Shown: positions 1-10,307, counted from the first letter of the stretch. The stretch is DNA of 64,000 bases from Halostreptopolyspora alba (GCA_003725585.1 RJMB01000022.1:1-64000), one strand, 5' to 3'. Made by a program: numbers and translations. Notes: generated from the sequence alone by a model not told the origin.

Positions 1-20
1 GGCGCACACAGTCGCGGGCG

Positions 21-60
21 CCCCACCTACGGACCCTCCAGAACCCCGGCGGCACCCGAG
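21..60 (-). repeat. Partial copy of dispersed repeat
   Basis: Read on the minus strand, these 40 bases match the first 40 bases of the repeat at 37910 with a single mismatch by my alignment. They begin with the same end sequence CTCGGGTGCC. The same family is clustered at 11620-11972. Similarity stops at about position 20, so this copy looks truncated here. Its function is unknown. Confidence 0.75.
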
Positions 61-217
61 CCTGTTACCGGGGCTCGCTGTCGACAAGTCGTCTCCGGCG
101 GCCGTCACGCCGCGGCCGCCGGGGGCCTCGCGCCGCCCAGCGCGAGCACGCCGCCGGCTGGTACGGGCCTCACCCGTCCATCCCTCTCCGTACCAGCCGG
201 CACCCCCTCCACCGGCC

Positions 218-223
218 TAACCT
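218..223 (+). promoter_or_regulatory. Putative -10 box for leaderless DUF3054 gene
   Basis: TAACCT fits the TANNNT -10 pattern and lies 6 bases before the ATG at 230, with no Shine-Dalgarno between them. The geometry predicts transcription starting at or next to the start codon. This is inferred from sequence only. Confidence 0.5.
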
Positions 224-229
224 GGCACC

Positions 230-631
230 ATGCGCCAATTCCTGGTTCCAGCGGCGGTCACGCTCGACCTGCTCTGCGTCGTGGTCTTCGTCGTCCTCGG
301 GCGTGCCGAGCACCACGCGAGCCACGTCGTCTCCGGCGTGGCGGAGACCGCGTGGCCGTTCGCGGTCGCGCTGCTCGCGGGCTGGCTCCTCTCCCGTGCC
401 TGGCGGGCCCCCACCCGAGTCGTGCCAACCGGGCTCGTGGTGTGGCCGGTCACCGTGGCCGGGGGAATGCTGCTGCGGGTCCTCACCGGCGGCACCACAC
501 AGCCCTCCTTCATCGTCGTCACCTCCCTCTTCCTCGGCGCGACCCTGCTGGGCTGGCGCGCCGTGGCCGCACTGCTCCGACGGCGCGCCGGCCGACCGGC
601 CACCCCTCCACAACGGCCGGCCGCGCCGTGA
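230..631 (+). CDS. DUF3054 family membrane protein
   Basis: This 133-residue, very hydrophobic protein has four predicted membrane helices at roughly residues 5-22, 36-53, 64-84 and 92-110, and a short basic, proline-rich tail. Size and layout match the DUF3054 family of small actinobacterial and halophile integral membrane proteins, whose function is unknown. The ATG at 230 is chosen because the hydrophobic domain begins directly after it and a TANNNT box lies 6 bases upstream, suggesting a leaderless transcript. It stands alone; the next gene starts 77 bases downstream with its own Shine-Dalgarno. The family call is from memory of the sequence pattern. Confidence 0.75.
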   Translation: MRQFLVPAAVTLDLLCVVVFVVLGRAEHHASHVVSGVAETAWPFAVALLAGWLLSRAWRAPTRVVPTGLVVWPVTVAGGMLLRVLTGGTTQPSFIVVTSLFLGATLLGWRAVAALLRRRAGRPATPPQRPAAP

Positions 632-708
632 CCGGTTGTGGACTGGCCACGACACTGTCCCCTGCGGCACGATGGGGCACGCCCGTCCCCGAGCTCAGGG
701 AGTCCTAC

Positions 709-1086
709 ATGGTCGACGACGTCACCATCGCCATCGCCACCGCCGTGGCGGGCACCATCGCCGAATCGGTGACCAAGAGCGGCGTCGAGGGGGTCAAGGC
801 CCTGCGCCGGCTCCTACGCGACCGCTTCGGTGACCGCCCCAAGGCCCGTGAGGCGCTCGAGGCCGCACGCGACGACGACGGCGAGGACGCCACCCTCGTG
901 CGGGAGCTGGCCACCCACATCGAGGAGGTGCGCGCCCAGGACCCCGAGGTGGGGCGGCTCGTCGAGGAGCTACGGCCGGAGTTCACCAACGCTCAGGGCG
1001 ACGTGCACAACACGATCGTCGGCGAGGTCTCGGGAACGGCCGTCCAGGCCCGTGACATCGAGGGCGGGCTGAACATCGGCCGCTAG
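709..1086 (+). CDS. Small helical protein with amyloid-signalling-like C-terminal motif
   Basis: This 125-residue protein begins at ATG 709, six bases after a GGGAG Shine-Dalgarno. Residues 1-95 look alpha-helical and charged, with a hydrophobic first helix (TIAIATAVAGTIAES). The last 25 residues change character: an NTIVG...G.AVQARDIEGG pattern of Asn/Gly-bounded beta segments around a V-Q core. Short tails of this kind, resembling RHIM and the bacterial amyloid signalling motifs found on NLR/STAND proteins and their partners, are common in actinomycete proteins. A role as signalling adaptor or effector is therefore possible but unproven. No NLR gene lies next to it. The N-terminal domain is not one I recognise. 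Confidence 0.6.
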   Translation: MVDDVTIAIATAVAGTIAESVTKSGVEGVKALRRLLRDRFGDRPKAREALEAARDDDGEDATLVRELATHIEEVRAQDPEVGRLVEELRPEFTNAQGDVHNTIVGEVSGTAVQARDIEGGLNIGR

Positions 1087-1116
1087 CCGCGCGTCCGGCG
1101 AGCCCAGCACACCACC

Positions 1117-1122
1117 TAGGCT
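1117..1122 (+). promoter_or_regulatory. Putative -10 box for leaderless RNA methyltransferase gene
   Basis: TAGGCT (TANNNT) lies 7 bases upstream of the GTG at 1130, and no Shine-Dalgarno is visible. The spacing suggests a leaderless mRNA beginning at the GTG. Confidence 0.5.
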
Positions 1123-1129
1123 TGACCAT

Positions 1130-1798
1130 GTGAACGAGCAGGTCACCTCCTCAGCCGAACCCGCCGCCGATGCCGGCGGCACGGACGACCAGCCGGTCGG
1201 GGTCGGACCGTGGCCCGGCCCGTGGCCCCGGGCCGACCACTACGACCCCGAGCTGCTCGCCGAGGGCGACCGGCGCAACGTCGTCGACGAGTACCGGTAC
1301 TGGCGGCACGAGGCGATCGTCGCCGACCTCGACGCCCGGCGCCACCCGTTTCACGTGGCCGTGGAGAACTGGGAGCACGACTTCAACATCGGCTCGGTGG
1401 TGCGCACCGCCAACGCGTTCGGCACCCGCGCGGTGCACATCGTGGGGCGGCGCCGGTGGAACCGGCGCGGCGCCATGGTCACCGACCGCTACCAGCACGT
1501 GTACCACCACCCGGACACCGCCACGCTCCTCTCCTGGGCCGGGGAGCGCGAGCTGCCAGTGGTGGGCATCGACAACCTGCCGGGCGCGCACCCGCTGGAG
1601 ACCTACCCGCTGCCGCGCGACTGCGTCCTGCTGTTCGGCCAGGAAGGGCCGGGGCTCTCGCGGGAGGCCCGCGAGGTGTGCGCGGCGGTGCTCTCCATCT
1701 CCCAGTTCGGATCCACCCGGTCGATCAACGCCGGTGCCGCGGCCGCCATCGCCATGCACGCGTGGGTGCGTGCCCACGTGTTCGGCCAACACGTCTAG
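1130..1798 (+). CDS. TrmH/SpoU family RNA 2'-O-methyltransferase
   Basis: This 222-residue protein is predicted to transfer methyl groups from S-adenosylmethionine to the 2'-OH of a tRNA or rRNA nucleotide through the SPOUT trefoil-knot fold. The family motifs are present in order: the N-x-G-S-V-x-R region (FNIGSVVRTANAFG), the LLFGQEGPGLSREA segment, and the C-terminal knot STRSINAGAAAAIAMHAW. A non-conserved acidic tail of about 40 residues precedes the domain. The GTG start is supported by a -10-like box 7 bases upstream. The exact RNA target cannot be told from sequence. It is convergent with the sdh operon, with a strong hairpin between. Confidence 0.88.
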   Translation: MNEQVTSSAEPAADAGGTDDQPVGVGPWPGPWPRADHYDPELLAEGDRRNVVDEYRYWRHEAIVADLDARRHPFHVAVENWEHDFNIGSVVRTANAFGTRAVHIVGRRRWNRRGAMVTDRYQHVYHHPDTATLLSWAGERELPVVGIDNLPGAHPLETYPLPRDCVLLFGQEGPGLSREAREVCAAVLSISQFGSTRSINAGAAAAIAMHAWVRAHVFGQHV

Positions 1799-1864
1799 CC
1801 CGGGCTTCACACGAGCACCACGGACCGCGCGTGTTCCCGTCCCCCTGGGAAACGGGAGCCGGGG

Positions 1865-1903
1865 CGCCCGCGCCCGGGGGTGTGCCCCGGCCGGGCGCGG
1901 GCG
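1865..1903. terminator. Bidirectional hairpin terminator between convergent genes
   Basis: A perfect 13-bp inverted repeat (arms 1865-1877 and 1891-1903, CGCCCGCGCCCGG) encloses a 13-base loop. It lies between the stop of the methyltransferase gene and the stop of sdhB on the opposite strand. There is no T-run, as is usual in high-GC actinobacteria. Confidence 0.7.
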
Positions 1904-1920
1904 GGGTGTTCGTGCGTGTC

Positions 1921-2666
1921 CTACTCGGCCGAACCCGTGGCCAACGACCCCAGCAGGTCGCGGTTGAGCTGGGAGATCGTGTCGAGTGGGATTCCCTTCG
2001 GGCACACAGCGGCGCACTCGCCGATGTTGGTGCAGCCGCCGAACTCCTCCTCGTCGTGCTGGTTCAGCATCTGCACCACGCGGGCGTCCCGCTCGGGCTG
2101 TCCCTGCGGCACCGAGCCCAGGTGGGTCACCTTGGCCGCGGTGAACAGCATTCCGGAGGCGTTCGGGCAGGCGGCCACGCAGGCGCCGCAGCCGATGCAG
2201 GTGGCCGCGTCGAACGCCCGGTCGGCGTCGGCCTTGGGCACCGGCGTGGCGTGGGCGTCGGGCGCCGACCCGGTGGGAGCGCTGATGTAGCCACCGGCCT
2301 GGATGATGCGGTCGAACGAGCTCCGGTCCACCACCAGATCCTTGACCACCGGGAACGCCTTGGCGCGCCACGGTTCGACGGTGATGGTGTCGCCGTCGTC
2401 GAAGCTGCGCATGTGCAGCTGGCAGGTGGTCGTGGTTTCCGGACCGTGCGCGACCCCGTCGATCACGACACCGCACGCCCCGCAGATGCCCTCGCGGCAG
2501 TCGTGGTCGAAGGCGATCGGCTCCTCGCCCGCCAGGGTGAGCTTCTCGTTGAGGACGTCGAGCATCTCCAGGAAGGACATGTCCGGTGAGACGTCCTCGA
2601 CCTGGTAGGTGACCATCCGGCCCTCGTCGCCGGAGCTCCGCTGACGCCAAACGCGCAGGGTGATGT

Positions 2667-2670
<4 letters not shown>
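1921..2670 (-). CDS. sdhB: Succinate dehydrogenase/fumarate reductase iron-sulfur subunit (module 1)
   Basis: This 249-residue electron-transfer subunit passes electrons from the flavoprotein to the membrane anchor. The [2Fe-2S] ligands lie in [10 protein letters not shown] plus a downstream Cys. The two ferredoxin-like clusters are shown by [13 protein letters not shown] and [15 protein letters not shown]. The length matches the 240-250 residues usual for the family. Its ATG overlaps the stop of sdhA by 4 bases (ATGA), indicating translational coupling in an sdhC-sdhA-sdhB operon. It is clearly different in sequence from the second iron-sulfur subunit at 9495, so this is a separate enzyme and not a recent duplicate. 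Confidence 0.95.
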
Positions 2671-4607
<1,937 letters not shown>

Positions 4608-5318
4608 TTAGCTCACCAGTCCGAAGAGAACGGAGAACGGCGGGATGAGGAACCCGACCGTGATGATGGTCGCGATCGCGGTCGAGATGGTGCGCAGCGC
4701 CCGTTCCCGACTCGCCCGGTTGGCGCCGAGGGTCGCCAGCGCGCTCCAGATCCCGTGCCAGAGGTGGTACCCGATCACCAGCACCGCGACCGTGTAGCTG
4801 AGAACCACCCACCAGATCGAGAAGCCGTTCACCACCCGCTCGTAAGGGCTGTTCGAGGCTCCACCCGGTGCGATGTGGTTCGTGGTGAGGTGCAGCAGGT
4901 GGTACACCACGAACAGGACGATGATGATCCCGCCCCACCGCATCGTCTGGGTCGCGTAGCGCCGCGCGGGCGACTGGGCGCTCCTGCGCACCGCGTAACG
5001 CTGCCCGGCCGGGCGGGCTCTGGCGGCACGTCGCCACAACGCGACCGCCGCGTAGGCGTGCACCAGCACACTGGCCAACAGGACCACACGCATGATCCAC
5101 AGGAAGCCGCCGTGCGGGAGCATCGGCTCGCCAAGCTCACGCAGGTGGTGCGAGTAGTCGTCGAATGCCTCCCGGCCTCCGAAGACCAGCAGGTTGCCGT
5201 ACATGTGCGCGATCAGGAACAGCACCAGGATCGCACCGGTGACCGCCATCGCGGACTTGAGGGCCACCGAGGACCTAAACGCCGCCGATCGCTGCTTGGT
5301 CAGGGGAATGTTCGCCAC
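4608..5318 (-). CDS. sdhC: Succinate dehydrogenase cytochrome b subunit (module 1)
   Basis: This 236-residue membrane anchor of the b558 type has five predicted helices and no separate SdhD. Histidines suited to ligating two haems occur inside helices: H38 (LIAHMYGN), LVHAYAA, VYHLLHL and GYHLWHG. It should anchor SdhA/SdhB and pass electrons to menaquinone. The start is GTG at 5318. A TAAAGT box lies 8 bases upstream with a TTAGAC -35 18 bases further, so the transcript may be leaderless. It is first in the operon and divergent from a LysR gene 79 bases away. Confidence 0.9.
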   Translation of the reverse strand: MANIPLTKQRSAAFRSSVALKSAMAVTGAILVLFLIAHMYGNLLVFGGREAFDDYSHHLRELGEPMLPHGGFLWIMRVVLLASVLVHAYAAVALWRRAARARPAGQRYAVRRSAQSPARRYATQTMRWGGIIIVLFVVYHLLHLTTNHIAPGGASNSPYERVVNGFSIWWVVLSYTVAVLVIGYHLWHGIWSALATLGANRASRERALRTISTAIATIITVGFLIPPFSVLFGLVS

Positions 5319-5326
5319 GCCTTGTC

Positions 5327-5356
5327 ACTTTAGGCTCGGGCTGATCAGGCGTCTAA
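5327..5356 (-). promoter_or_regulatory. Putative promoter of sdhCAB
   Basis: On the minus strand, TTAGAC (5356-5351) and TAAAGT (5332-5327) are separated by 18 bases. The -10 ends 8 bases before the GTG of sdhC, predicting initiation at or beside the start codon. A LysR-type box (5378-5392) is centred about 65 bases upstream of that start. Confidence 0.5.
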
Positions 5357-5377
5357 GTCATCGTGACGCTTGTCTTG

Positions 5378-5392
5378 ATAGCCATAAGCTAT
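5378..5392. promoter_or_regulatory. LysR-type operator (ATAGC-N5-GCTAT)
   Basis: This perfect 5-bp inverted repeat with a 5-base spacer fits the T-N11-A consensus of LysR-type regulators. It overlaps TAAGCT (5385-5390), the probable -10 box of the lysR gene 7 bases before its ATG. It sits about 65 bases from the predicted sdhC start. That arrangement predicts autorepression of lysR and activation or control of sdhCAB. Confidence 0.55.
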
Positions 5393-5397
5393 GAATC

Positions 5398-6342
5398 ATG
5401 CAGTTTCAGCAGCTCGTCTACTTCCTCGCGGTGGCCGAGACGTCCCACTTCACCCGCGCAGCAGAGGTTTCCGGGGTCGCCCAGCCGAGCCTGAGCAAGC
5501 AGATCCGCAACCTCGAGGAGGAGCTGGGCTCCCCCCTGTTCAGCCGAGCGAGGGGAAATATCACACTCACCCCGGCCGGTGAGGCACTGCTGCCGTTCGC
5601 CCAGCGCATCGTCACCGACATGCGTACCGCGCGGCGGGAGATCGAGGAGTTGGCCGGAATGCGGCGCGGCCGGGTGCGGCTCGGTGCGACGCCGTCGTTG
5701 TGCGCCGGGCTGCTGGCCGACGCCCTCGCGGGGTTCCACGCCGGCTATCCCGGGGTCGAGCTGCGCGTGGACGAGGGGGGCTCGCGGGACCTGATCCACG
5801 CGCTGGGCCGGGGCGAGCTCGATCTCGCGCTGATCATCCTGCCGCTGCACAGCAGCGACCCCGCGTTCGTGACGACACCGGTGCTGCGCGAGAGCCTCGT
5901 CGTGGTCAGCTCGGTCAACGCCCCTCCTCCGACCGACCGTGGCTCCATGCGCGTCACCGAGCTCCGCGACAGGCCGCTGGTGATGTTCCGACCCGGTTAC
6001 GACCTGCGCGAGTCCACCCTGCAGGCGTGCCGAGCCACGGGGTTCGAGCCCCGGATGGCGGTCGAGGGCGGTGAGATGGACGCCGTACTGCGGTTCGTCG
6101 AGGCCGGCCTGGGGTTGGCCGTCGTGCCGAGCATGGTGCTGAAGAACCGTCCCGGCCTACGGGGAACGCCGCTGGTCCTGCCGCGGCTGCTGCGCACCAT
6201 CGCCATGGCGCACCGCAAGGACGTCGAGCCCGCGCACGCCGCTCGGGCGTTCCGGCACTACCTGATGCGCCACCTGGCCGGGCTCCCCCAGGAGGAGCTC
6301 GGCGACGACCTGGAGGTGATCAGCGCAACGCCGGGCGAGTGA
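5398..6342 (+). CDS. LysR family transcriptional regulator
   Basis: This 314-residue regulator has the typical winged HTH at residues 1-60 (FLAVAETSHFTRAAEVSGVAQPSLSKQIRNLE) and a periplasmic-binding-protein-like effector domain over the rest. Size and order match the family. It is divergent from sdhCAB and upstream of the second sdh module, so control of one or both is the natural inference. The co-inducer is unknown. Start ATG 5398 is preceded by TAAGCT at 7 bases (leaderless), and a LysR palindrome overlaps that box. Confidence 0.9.
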   Translation: MQFQQLVYFLAVAETSHFTRAAEVSGVAQPSLSKQIRNLEEELGSPLFSRARGNITLTPAGEALLPFAQRIVTDMRTARREIEELAGMRRGRVRLGATPSLCAGLLADALAGFHAGYPGVELRVDEGGSRDLIHALGRGELDLALIILPLHSSDPAFVTTPVLRESLVVVSSVNAPPPTDRGSMRVTELRDRPLVMFRPGYDLRESTLQACRATGFEPRMAVEGGEMDAVLRFVEAGLGLAVVPSMVLKNRPGLRGTPLVLPRLLRTIAMAHRKDVEPAHAARAFRHYLMRHLAGLPQEELGDDLEVISATPGE

Positions 6343-6688
6343 CCCGAAGCCGTGCCGGCGGGGGCGGCGGCCGGGTAGATTCGGATCCCTGCGCACGCGC
6401 CTCCAACAAGGACATTAGCGACATTATTCTCATAAACCACAAAATTCCCATAAACCCACAAACCATTTTCTTGTAACAAATCACCCATAAGCCCCGATAA
6501 TGGCGCCATCTTCGTTGAGAGTGGCGTTTTTCACATCGATGTCACCGGAATTTCCTGGTGAATTCGCGATCGCGGCGGCCTAACGTGGCTTCCCACACGC
6601 ATCCGCATTGCCTGCTGAAACGGCGGAGGGCGGCCGGACCACACGAAGCGCCGGCACACCCGCCGCCCTGGATGAAAGACGCCGCCAC
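6343..6688 (+). promoter_or_regulatory. AT-rich upstream region of the Sdh1-type operon
   Basis: This stretch holds no gene. Positions 6411-6545 are markedly AT-rich against the surroundings, with runs such as CATAAACCACAAAATTCCCAT. Candidate promoter hexamers are TTGTAA near 6475 and GATAAT near 6497. The spacing of about 19 bases is long, so the promoter call is weak. The long leader to the ATG at 6689 could hold regulatory sites, for example for the adjacent LysR protein. I see no riboswitch that I recognise. Confidence 0.4.
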
Positions 6689-7498
6689 ATGACATCGACG
6701 ATTCCCCCAACGGAGCGCGCTCGCGCACGCATTTCGGAACGCACGTTCCGCAAGGATCGGTGGTGGATCGGTCCGCTGTTCACGACGCTAGGGCTGGCCG
6801 CGTTCGTGGCCTACGCGACGGCGCGGGTGTTCCAGCAGGACCACTACTGGGTCGAGGAGTACCACTACCTCACCCCGTTCTACTCCCCGTGTCTCTCCGC
6901 CGGCTGCGCGCCCGGATCCGCCGCGTTCGGTTCGACACCGTGGGAGTTCCCCTGGTTCATCCCCTACGCCGCGATCAGCCTGCCGATCCTGCTGCTGTTC
7001 CGCGTCACCTGCTACTACTACCGCAAGGCGTACTACCGCTCGATCTGGCAGGCGCCCACCGCCTGCGCCGTCCAGGAGCCGCACGACCGCTACACCGGTG
7101 AGACCCGCCCGTTGATGCTCGGCCAGAATCTGCACCGGTACTTCTTCTACGGTGCGGCGATCATCGCCGTGATCAACGCCTACGACGCGACCATCGCGCT
7201 GTTCCACGGCGCCGACGGTGGATTCGGCGTCGGGGTGGGCAACCTCATCCTCTGGGGCAACGTGCTACTGCTGGCGTGCTACACGTTCGGCTGCCACTCC
7301 TGCCGGCACGTCATGGGCGGACGGCTGGCCAACTTCTCGTCCCACCCGGTGCGCTACTGGCTGTGGACGAAAGTGTCGTGGCTGAACGCCCGCCACATGT
7401 TGTTCGCCTGGATCACGCTGGGAACGCTGGCGGTAACCGATCTCTATGTCGCGCTGGTCGCCAGTGGAGTGATCACCGACCTGCGGATCTTCAACTAG
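6689..7498 (+). CDS. Sdh1-type succinate dehydrogenase membrane anchor
   Basis: This 269-residue membrane protein has about five helices (near residues 28-46, 92-108, 152-172, 186-202 and 235-258). Its position before matching flavoprotein and iron-sulfur genes, and its length, fit the anchor of mycobacterial-type Sdh1 (Rv0249c-like). It is rich in cysteine and histidine near membrane edges: C68 and C73, C108, and a C202-H203-x-C205-x-H207 cluster. From memory, structural work on mycobacterial Sdh1 described a Rieske-type cluster in this subunit, and these residues are the obvious candidate ligands. ATG 6689 begins a soluble N-terminus; an upstream in-frame start would add 27 unconserved-looking residues. 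Confidence 0.8.
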   Translation: MTSTIPPTERARARISERTFRKDRWWIGPLFTTLGLAAFVAYATARVFQQDHYWVEEYHYLTPFYSPCLSAGCAPGSAAFGSTPWEFPWFIPYAAISLPILLLFRVTCYYYRKAYYRSIWQAPTACAVQEPHDRYTGETRPLMLGQNLHRYFFYGAAIIAVINAYDATIALFHGADGGFGVGVGNLILWGNVLLLACYTFGCHSCRHVMGGRLANFSSHPVRYWLWTKVSWLNARHMLFAWITLGTLAVTDLYVALVASGVITDLRIFN

Positions 7499-7596
7499 AG
7501 GCCCCTCCCCGGCGTCCGGGAGACCGGCCGCCAGCCCGCCATTCGGCGGGAGGGCCGTCTCGCCGGGGCATCGACGCAACAGAAAGTTCTCGCGAA

Positions 7597-9495
7597 ATGC
7601 CGGAGATAACACGACTGCCATACGACGTGGTGGTGATCGGTGCCGGAGGTGCCGGTCTACGCGCCGCGATCGAGGCTCGTCAGCAGGGCAAGAAGACCGC
7701 GATCATCTCCAAGTCACTGTTCGGCAAGGCCCACACCGTCATGGCCGAGGGCGGTGCCGCGGCGGCGCTGGGCAACGTCAACCAGCACGACCGCTGGCAG
7801 GTGCACTTCCGCGACACCATCCGCGGCGGCAAGTTCCTCAACGACCCGCGTATGGCCGAACTGCACGCAAAGGAGGCCGGCGACCGCGTCCTGGAACTGG
7901 AGTACTGGGGCGCGTTGTTCGACCGGACCTCCGAAGGCAAGATCAGCCAGCGCAACTTCGGGGGCCACGAGTACCCGCGGCTCGCCCACGTCGGTGACCG
8001 CACCGGCCTGGAATTGATCCGCACCCTCCAGCAGCGTGTGGTGCAGCTGCAGCAGGCCGACGCCGCCGAGTTGGGCGACCCCGACGCCATGCTCAAGGTC
8101 TACGCCGAGACCACGGTGACCGAACTGGTCAAGGACGGCGAGCGCATCGCCGGCGCGTTCGCCTACATCCGGGAGAGCGGCGAGTTCGTGATGTTCGAGG
8201 CGCCGGCCGTCATCCTGGCCACCGGAGGTGTCGGCAAGTCGTTCAAGGTCACCTCGAACTCCTGGGAGTACACCGGCGACGGGCACGCGCTCGCGCTGCG
8301 CGCCGGGGCCACCCTGCTGAACATGGAGTTCGTCCAGTTCCACCCCACCGGCATGGTCTGGCCGCCCTCGGTGAAGGGCATCCTCGTCACCGAGTCCGTC
8401 CGCGGCGACGGCGGCGTGCTGCGCAACTCCAACGGCGAGCGGTTCATGTTCGGCTACGTTCCCGACGTCTTCCGTTCGCAGTACGCCGAGAGCGAGGAGG
8501 AGGCCGACGGCTGGTACACCGACCCGGAGAACCACCGCCGCCCGCCCGAGCTGCTCCCGCGCGACGAGGTCGCCCGCGCGATCAACAACGAGGTCAAGGA
8601 GGGCCGCGGCAGCCCGCACGGCGGCGTCTACCTGGACGTCTCCACCCGGATGCCGGCCGGTGAGATCACCCGGCGGCTGCCGTCGATGCACCACCAGTTC
8701 AAGGAACTGGCCGACGTCGACATCACCGCCGAACCCATGGAGGTCGGCCCCACCTGCCACTACGTGATGGGGGGCGTCGAGGTCGACGCCGACACCGGCG
8801 CCGCGGTGGTGCCCGGGCTGTTCGCCGCCGGGGAGGTCGCCGGCGGCATGCACGGTTCCAACCGGCTGGGTGGGAACTCGCTGTCCGACCTGCTGGTGTT
8901 CGGCCGCCGTAGCGGGCTGGGAGCGGTGTCCTACCTCGACGAGCTGGGCAGCGACCGCCCCACCATCGCGGACGAGTCACTCGAGGCAGCCGCGGCCACG
9001 GCACAGGCCCCACTGCGGCGTGAGGCCGGAGAGAACCCCTACGCGGTGCACCAGGAACTCCAGGAGACCATGAACGACCTGGTCGGGATCATCCGGCGCG
9101 GGCCGGAGATCGAGGAGGCCCTGGAGAACCTGTCCAAGATCCGCGAGCGTGTCGCCAACGTGCGCGCCGAGGGCGGGACGATCTACAACCCCGGCTGGCA
9201 CCTGGCCCTGGACCTGCACAACATGCTGCTCGTCTCGGAGAGCATCGCCCGGGCGGCGCTCGAACGCGAGGAGTCCCGCGGTGGTCACACCCGCGACGAC
9301 TTCCCCGAGATGTCCGCCGAATGGCGCACGGTCAACCTGGTCCTCTCGCTGCGCGACGGGAGGATCCGGCTGCGCCACCGCCCGGTCGACCCCCTGCGCC
9401 CGGACCTGCTGGAACTCTTCGACCGCGAGGAGCTCGCGAAGTACCTCACCGACGCGGAGCTACCCGCGGAGGAAACCGCCAAGGAGGAAAAGTAA
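7597..9495 (+). CDS. Succinate dehydrogenase/fumarate reductase flavoprotein subunit (Sdh1-type, module 2)
   Basis: This 632-residue flavoprotein closely follows the mycobacterial Sdh1 flavoprotein (Rv0248c-like) pattern. It has an FAD-binding motif VVVIGAGGAGLRAAIEA at residues 11-27 and the covalent-FAD histidine at H46 in GKAHTVMAEGG. FHPTGMVWPP and HYVMGGVEVD supply substrate-site residues. It starts 98 bases after the anchor gene. It ends on TAATG, sharing one base with the next ATG. It is a different subfamily from sdhA at 2667, so the locus encodes two distinct complexes. In mycobacteria the Sdh1 enzyme acts as a main aerobic succinate dehydrogenase; the same role here is inference. 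Confidence 0.93.
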   Translation: MPEITRLPYDVVVIGAGGAGLRAAIEARQQGKKTAIISKSLFGKAHTVMAEGGAAAALGNVNQHDRWQVHFRDTIRGGKFLNDPRMAELHAKEAGDRVLELEYWGALFDRTSEGKISQRNFGGHEYPRLAHVGDRTGLELIRTLQQRVVQLQQADAAELGDPDAMLKVYAETTVTELVKDGERIAGAFAYIRESGEFVMFEAPAVILATGGVGKSFKVTSNSWEYTGDGHALALRAGATLLNMEFVQFHPTGMVWPPSVKGILVTESVRGDGGVLRNSNGERFMFGYVPDVFRSQYAESEEEADGWYTDPENHRRPPELLPRDEVARAINNEVKEGRGSPHGGVYLDVSTRMPAGEITRRLPSMHHQFKELADVDITAEPMEVGPTCHYVMGGVEVDADTGAAVVPGLFAAGEVAGGMHGSNRLGGNSLSDLLVFGRRSGLGAVSYLDELGSDRPTIADESLEAAAATAQAPLRREAGENPYAVHQELQETMNDLVGIIRRGPEIEEALENLSKIRERVANVRAEGGTIYNPGWHLALDLHNMLLVSESIARAALEREESRGGHTRDDFPEMSAEWRTVNLVLSLRDGRIRLRHRPVDPLRPDLLELFDREELAKYLTDAELPAEETAKEEK

Positions 9496-10307
9496 TGCCC
9501 ACGGAACGGACGTTCCGCGTATGGCGCGGCGGCGCCGACGGCGAGCTCGCCGAGTACACGGTGGAGGTACACGAGGGCGAGGTGGTCCTCGACATCCTGC
9601 ACCGCCTGCAGGCGACCCAGACCCCTGATCTGGCGGTGCGCTGGAACTGCAAGGCGGGCAAGTGTGGGTCCTGCTCGATGGAGATCAACGGCCGGCCACG
9701 ACTGTCCTGCATGGCCCGGATGTCGACGTTCGAGGAGGACGAGACGATCATCGTCACCCCGATGCGGACCTTCCCGGTCATTCGGGACCTCGTCTGCGAC
9801 GTCTCGTACAACTACCAGAAGGCCCGGGAGATCCCCTCCTTCACTCCCGACCCCGAGACCAGGCCCGGCGACTTCCGGATGCAGCAGAGCGACGTCGAAC
9901 GCCCACAGGAGTTCCGCAAGTGCATCGAGTGCTTCCTGTGCCAGGACGTCTGCCACGTCATCAGGGACCACGAGGAGAACAAGCGCAACTTCTCCGGGCC
10001 GCGCTTCCTGATGCGGGTCGCTGAACTGGAGATGCACCCCAAGGACACCGAGGACCGGCGGATGGTCGCCCAGGAAGAGTTCGGGATGGGGTACTGCAAC
10101 ATCACCAAGTGCTGCACCGAGGTCTGCCCGGAGCACATCAAGATCACGGACAACGCGCTGATCCCCCTCAAGGAGCGCGTGGCCGACCGCAAGTACGATC
10201 CCGTGGTGTGGCTCGGCGACAAGATCGGGCTGCGCAAGGGTGCCGACACCCCGATGGTGCCCAACACCCGTCCCAACACCTATCCCGAAGAGGACACACC
10301 GGAGTAG
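9495..10307 (+). CDS. Succinate dehydrogenase/fumarate reductase iron-sulfur subunit (Sdh1-type, module 2)
   Basis: This 270-residue iron-sulfur subunit starts at ATG 9495, inside the TAATG junction with the flavoprotein gene and behind an AAGGAGG Shine-Dalgarno. The [2Fe-2S] site is CKAGKCGSC with a later Cys. The ferredoxin-like part has CIECFLCQDVC and CNITKCCTEVCPEHI. It is about 20 residues longer than the module 1 subunit, with an acidic proline-rich tail. It shares an operon with 6689 and 7597 and converges with the next gene, 9 bases apart. Confidence 0.93.
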   Translation: MPTERTFRVWRGGADGELAEYTVEVHEGEVVLDILHRLQATQTPDLAVRWNCKAGKCGSCSMEINGRPRLSCMARMSTFEEDETIIVTPMRTFPVIRDLVCDVSYNYQKAREIPSFTPDPETRPGDFRMQQSDVERPQEFRKCIECFLCQDVCHVIRDHEENKRNFSGPRFLMRVAELEMHPKDTEDRRMVAQEEFGMGYCNITKCCTEVCPEHIKITDNALIPLKERVADRKYDPVVWLGDKIGLRKGADTPMVPNTRPNTYPEEDTPE

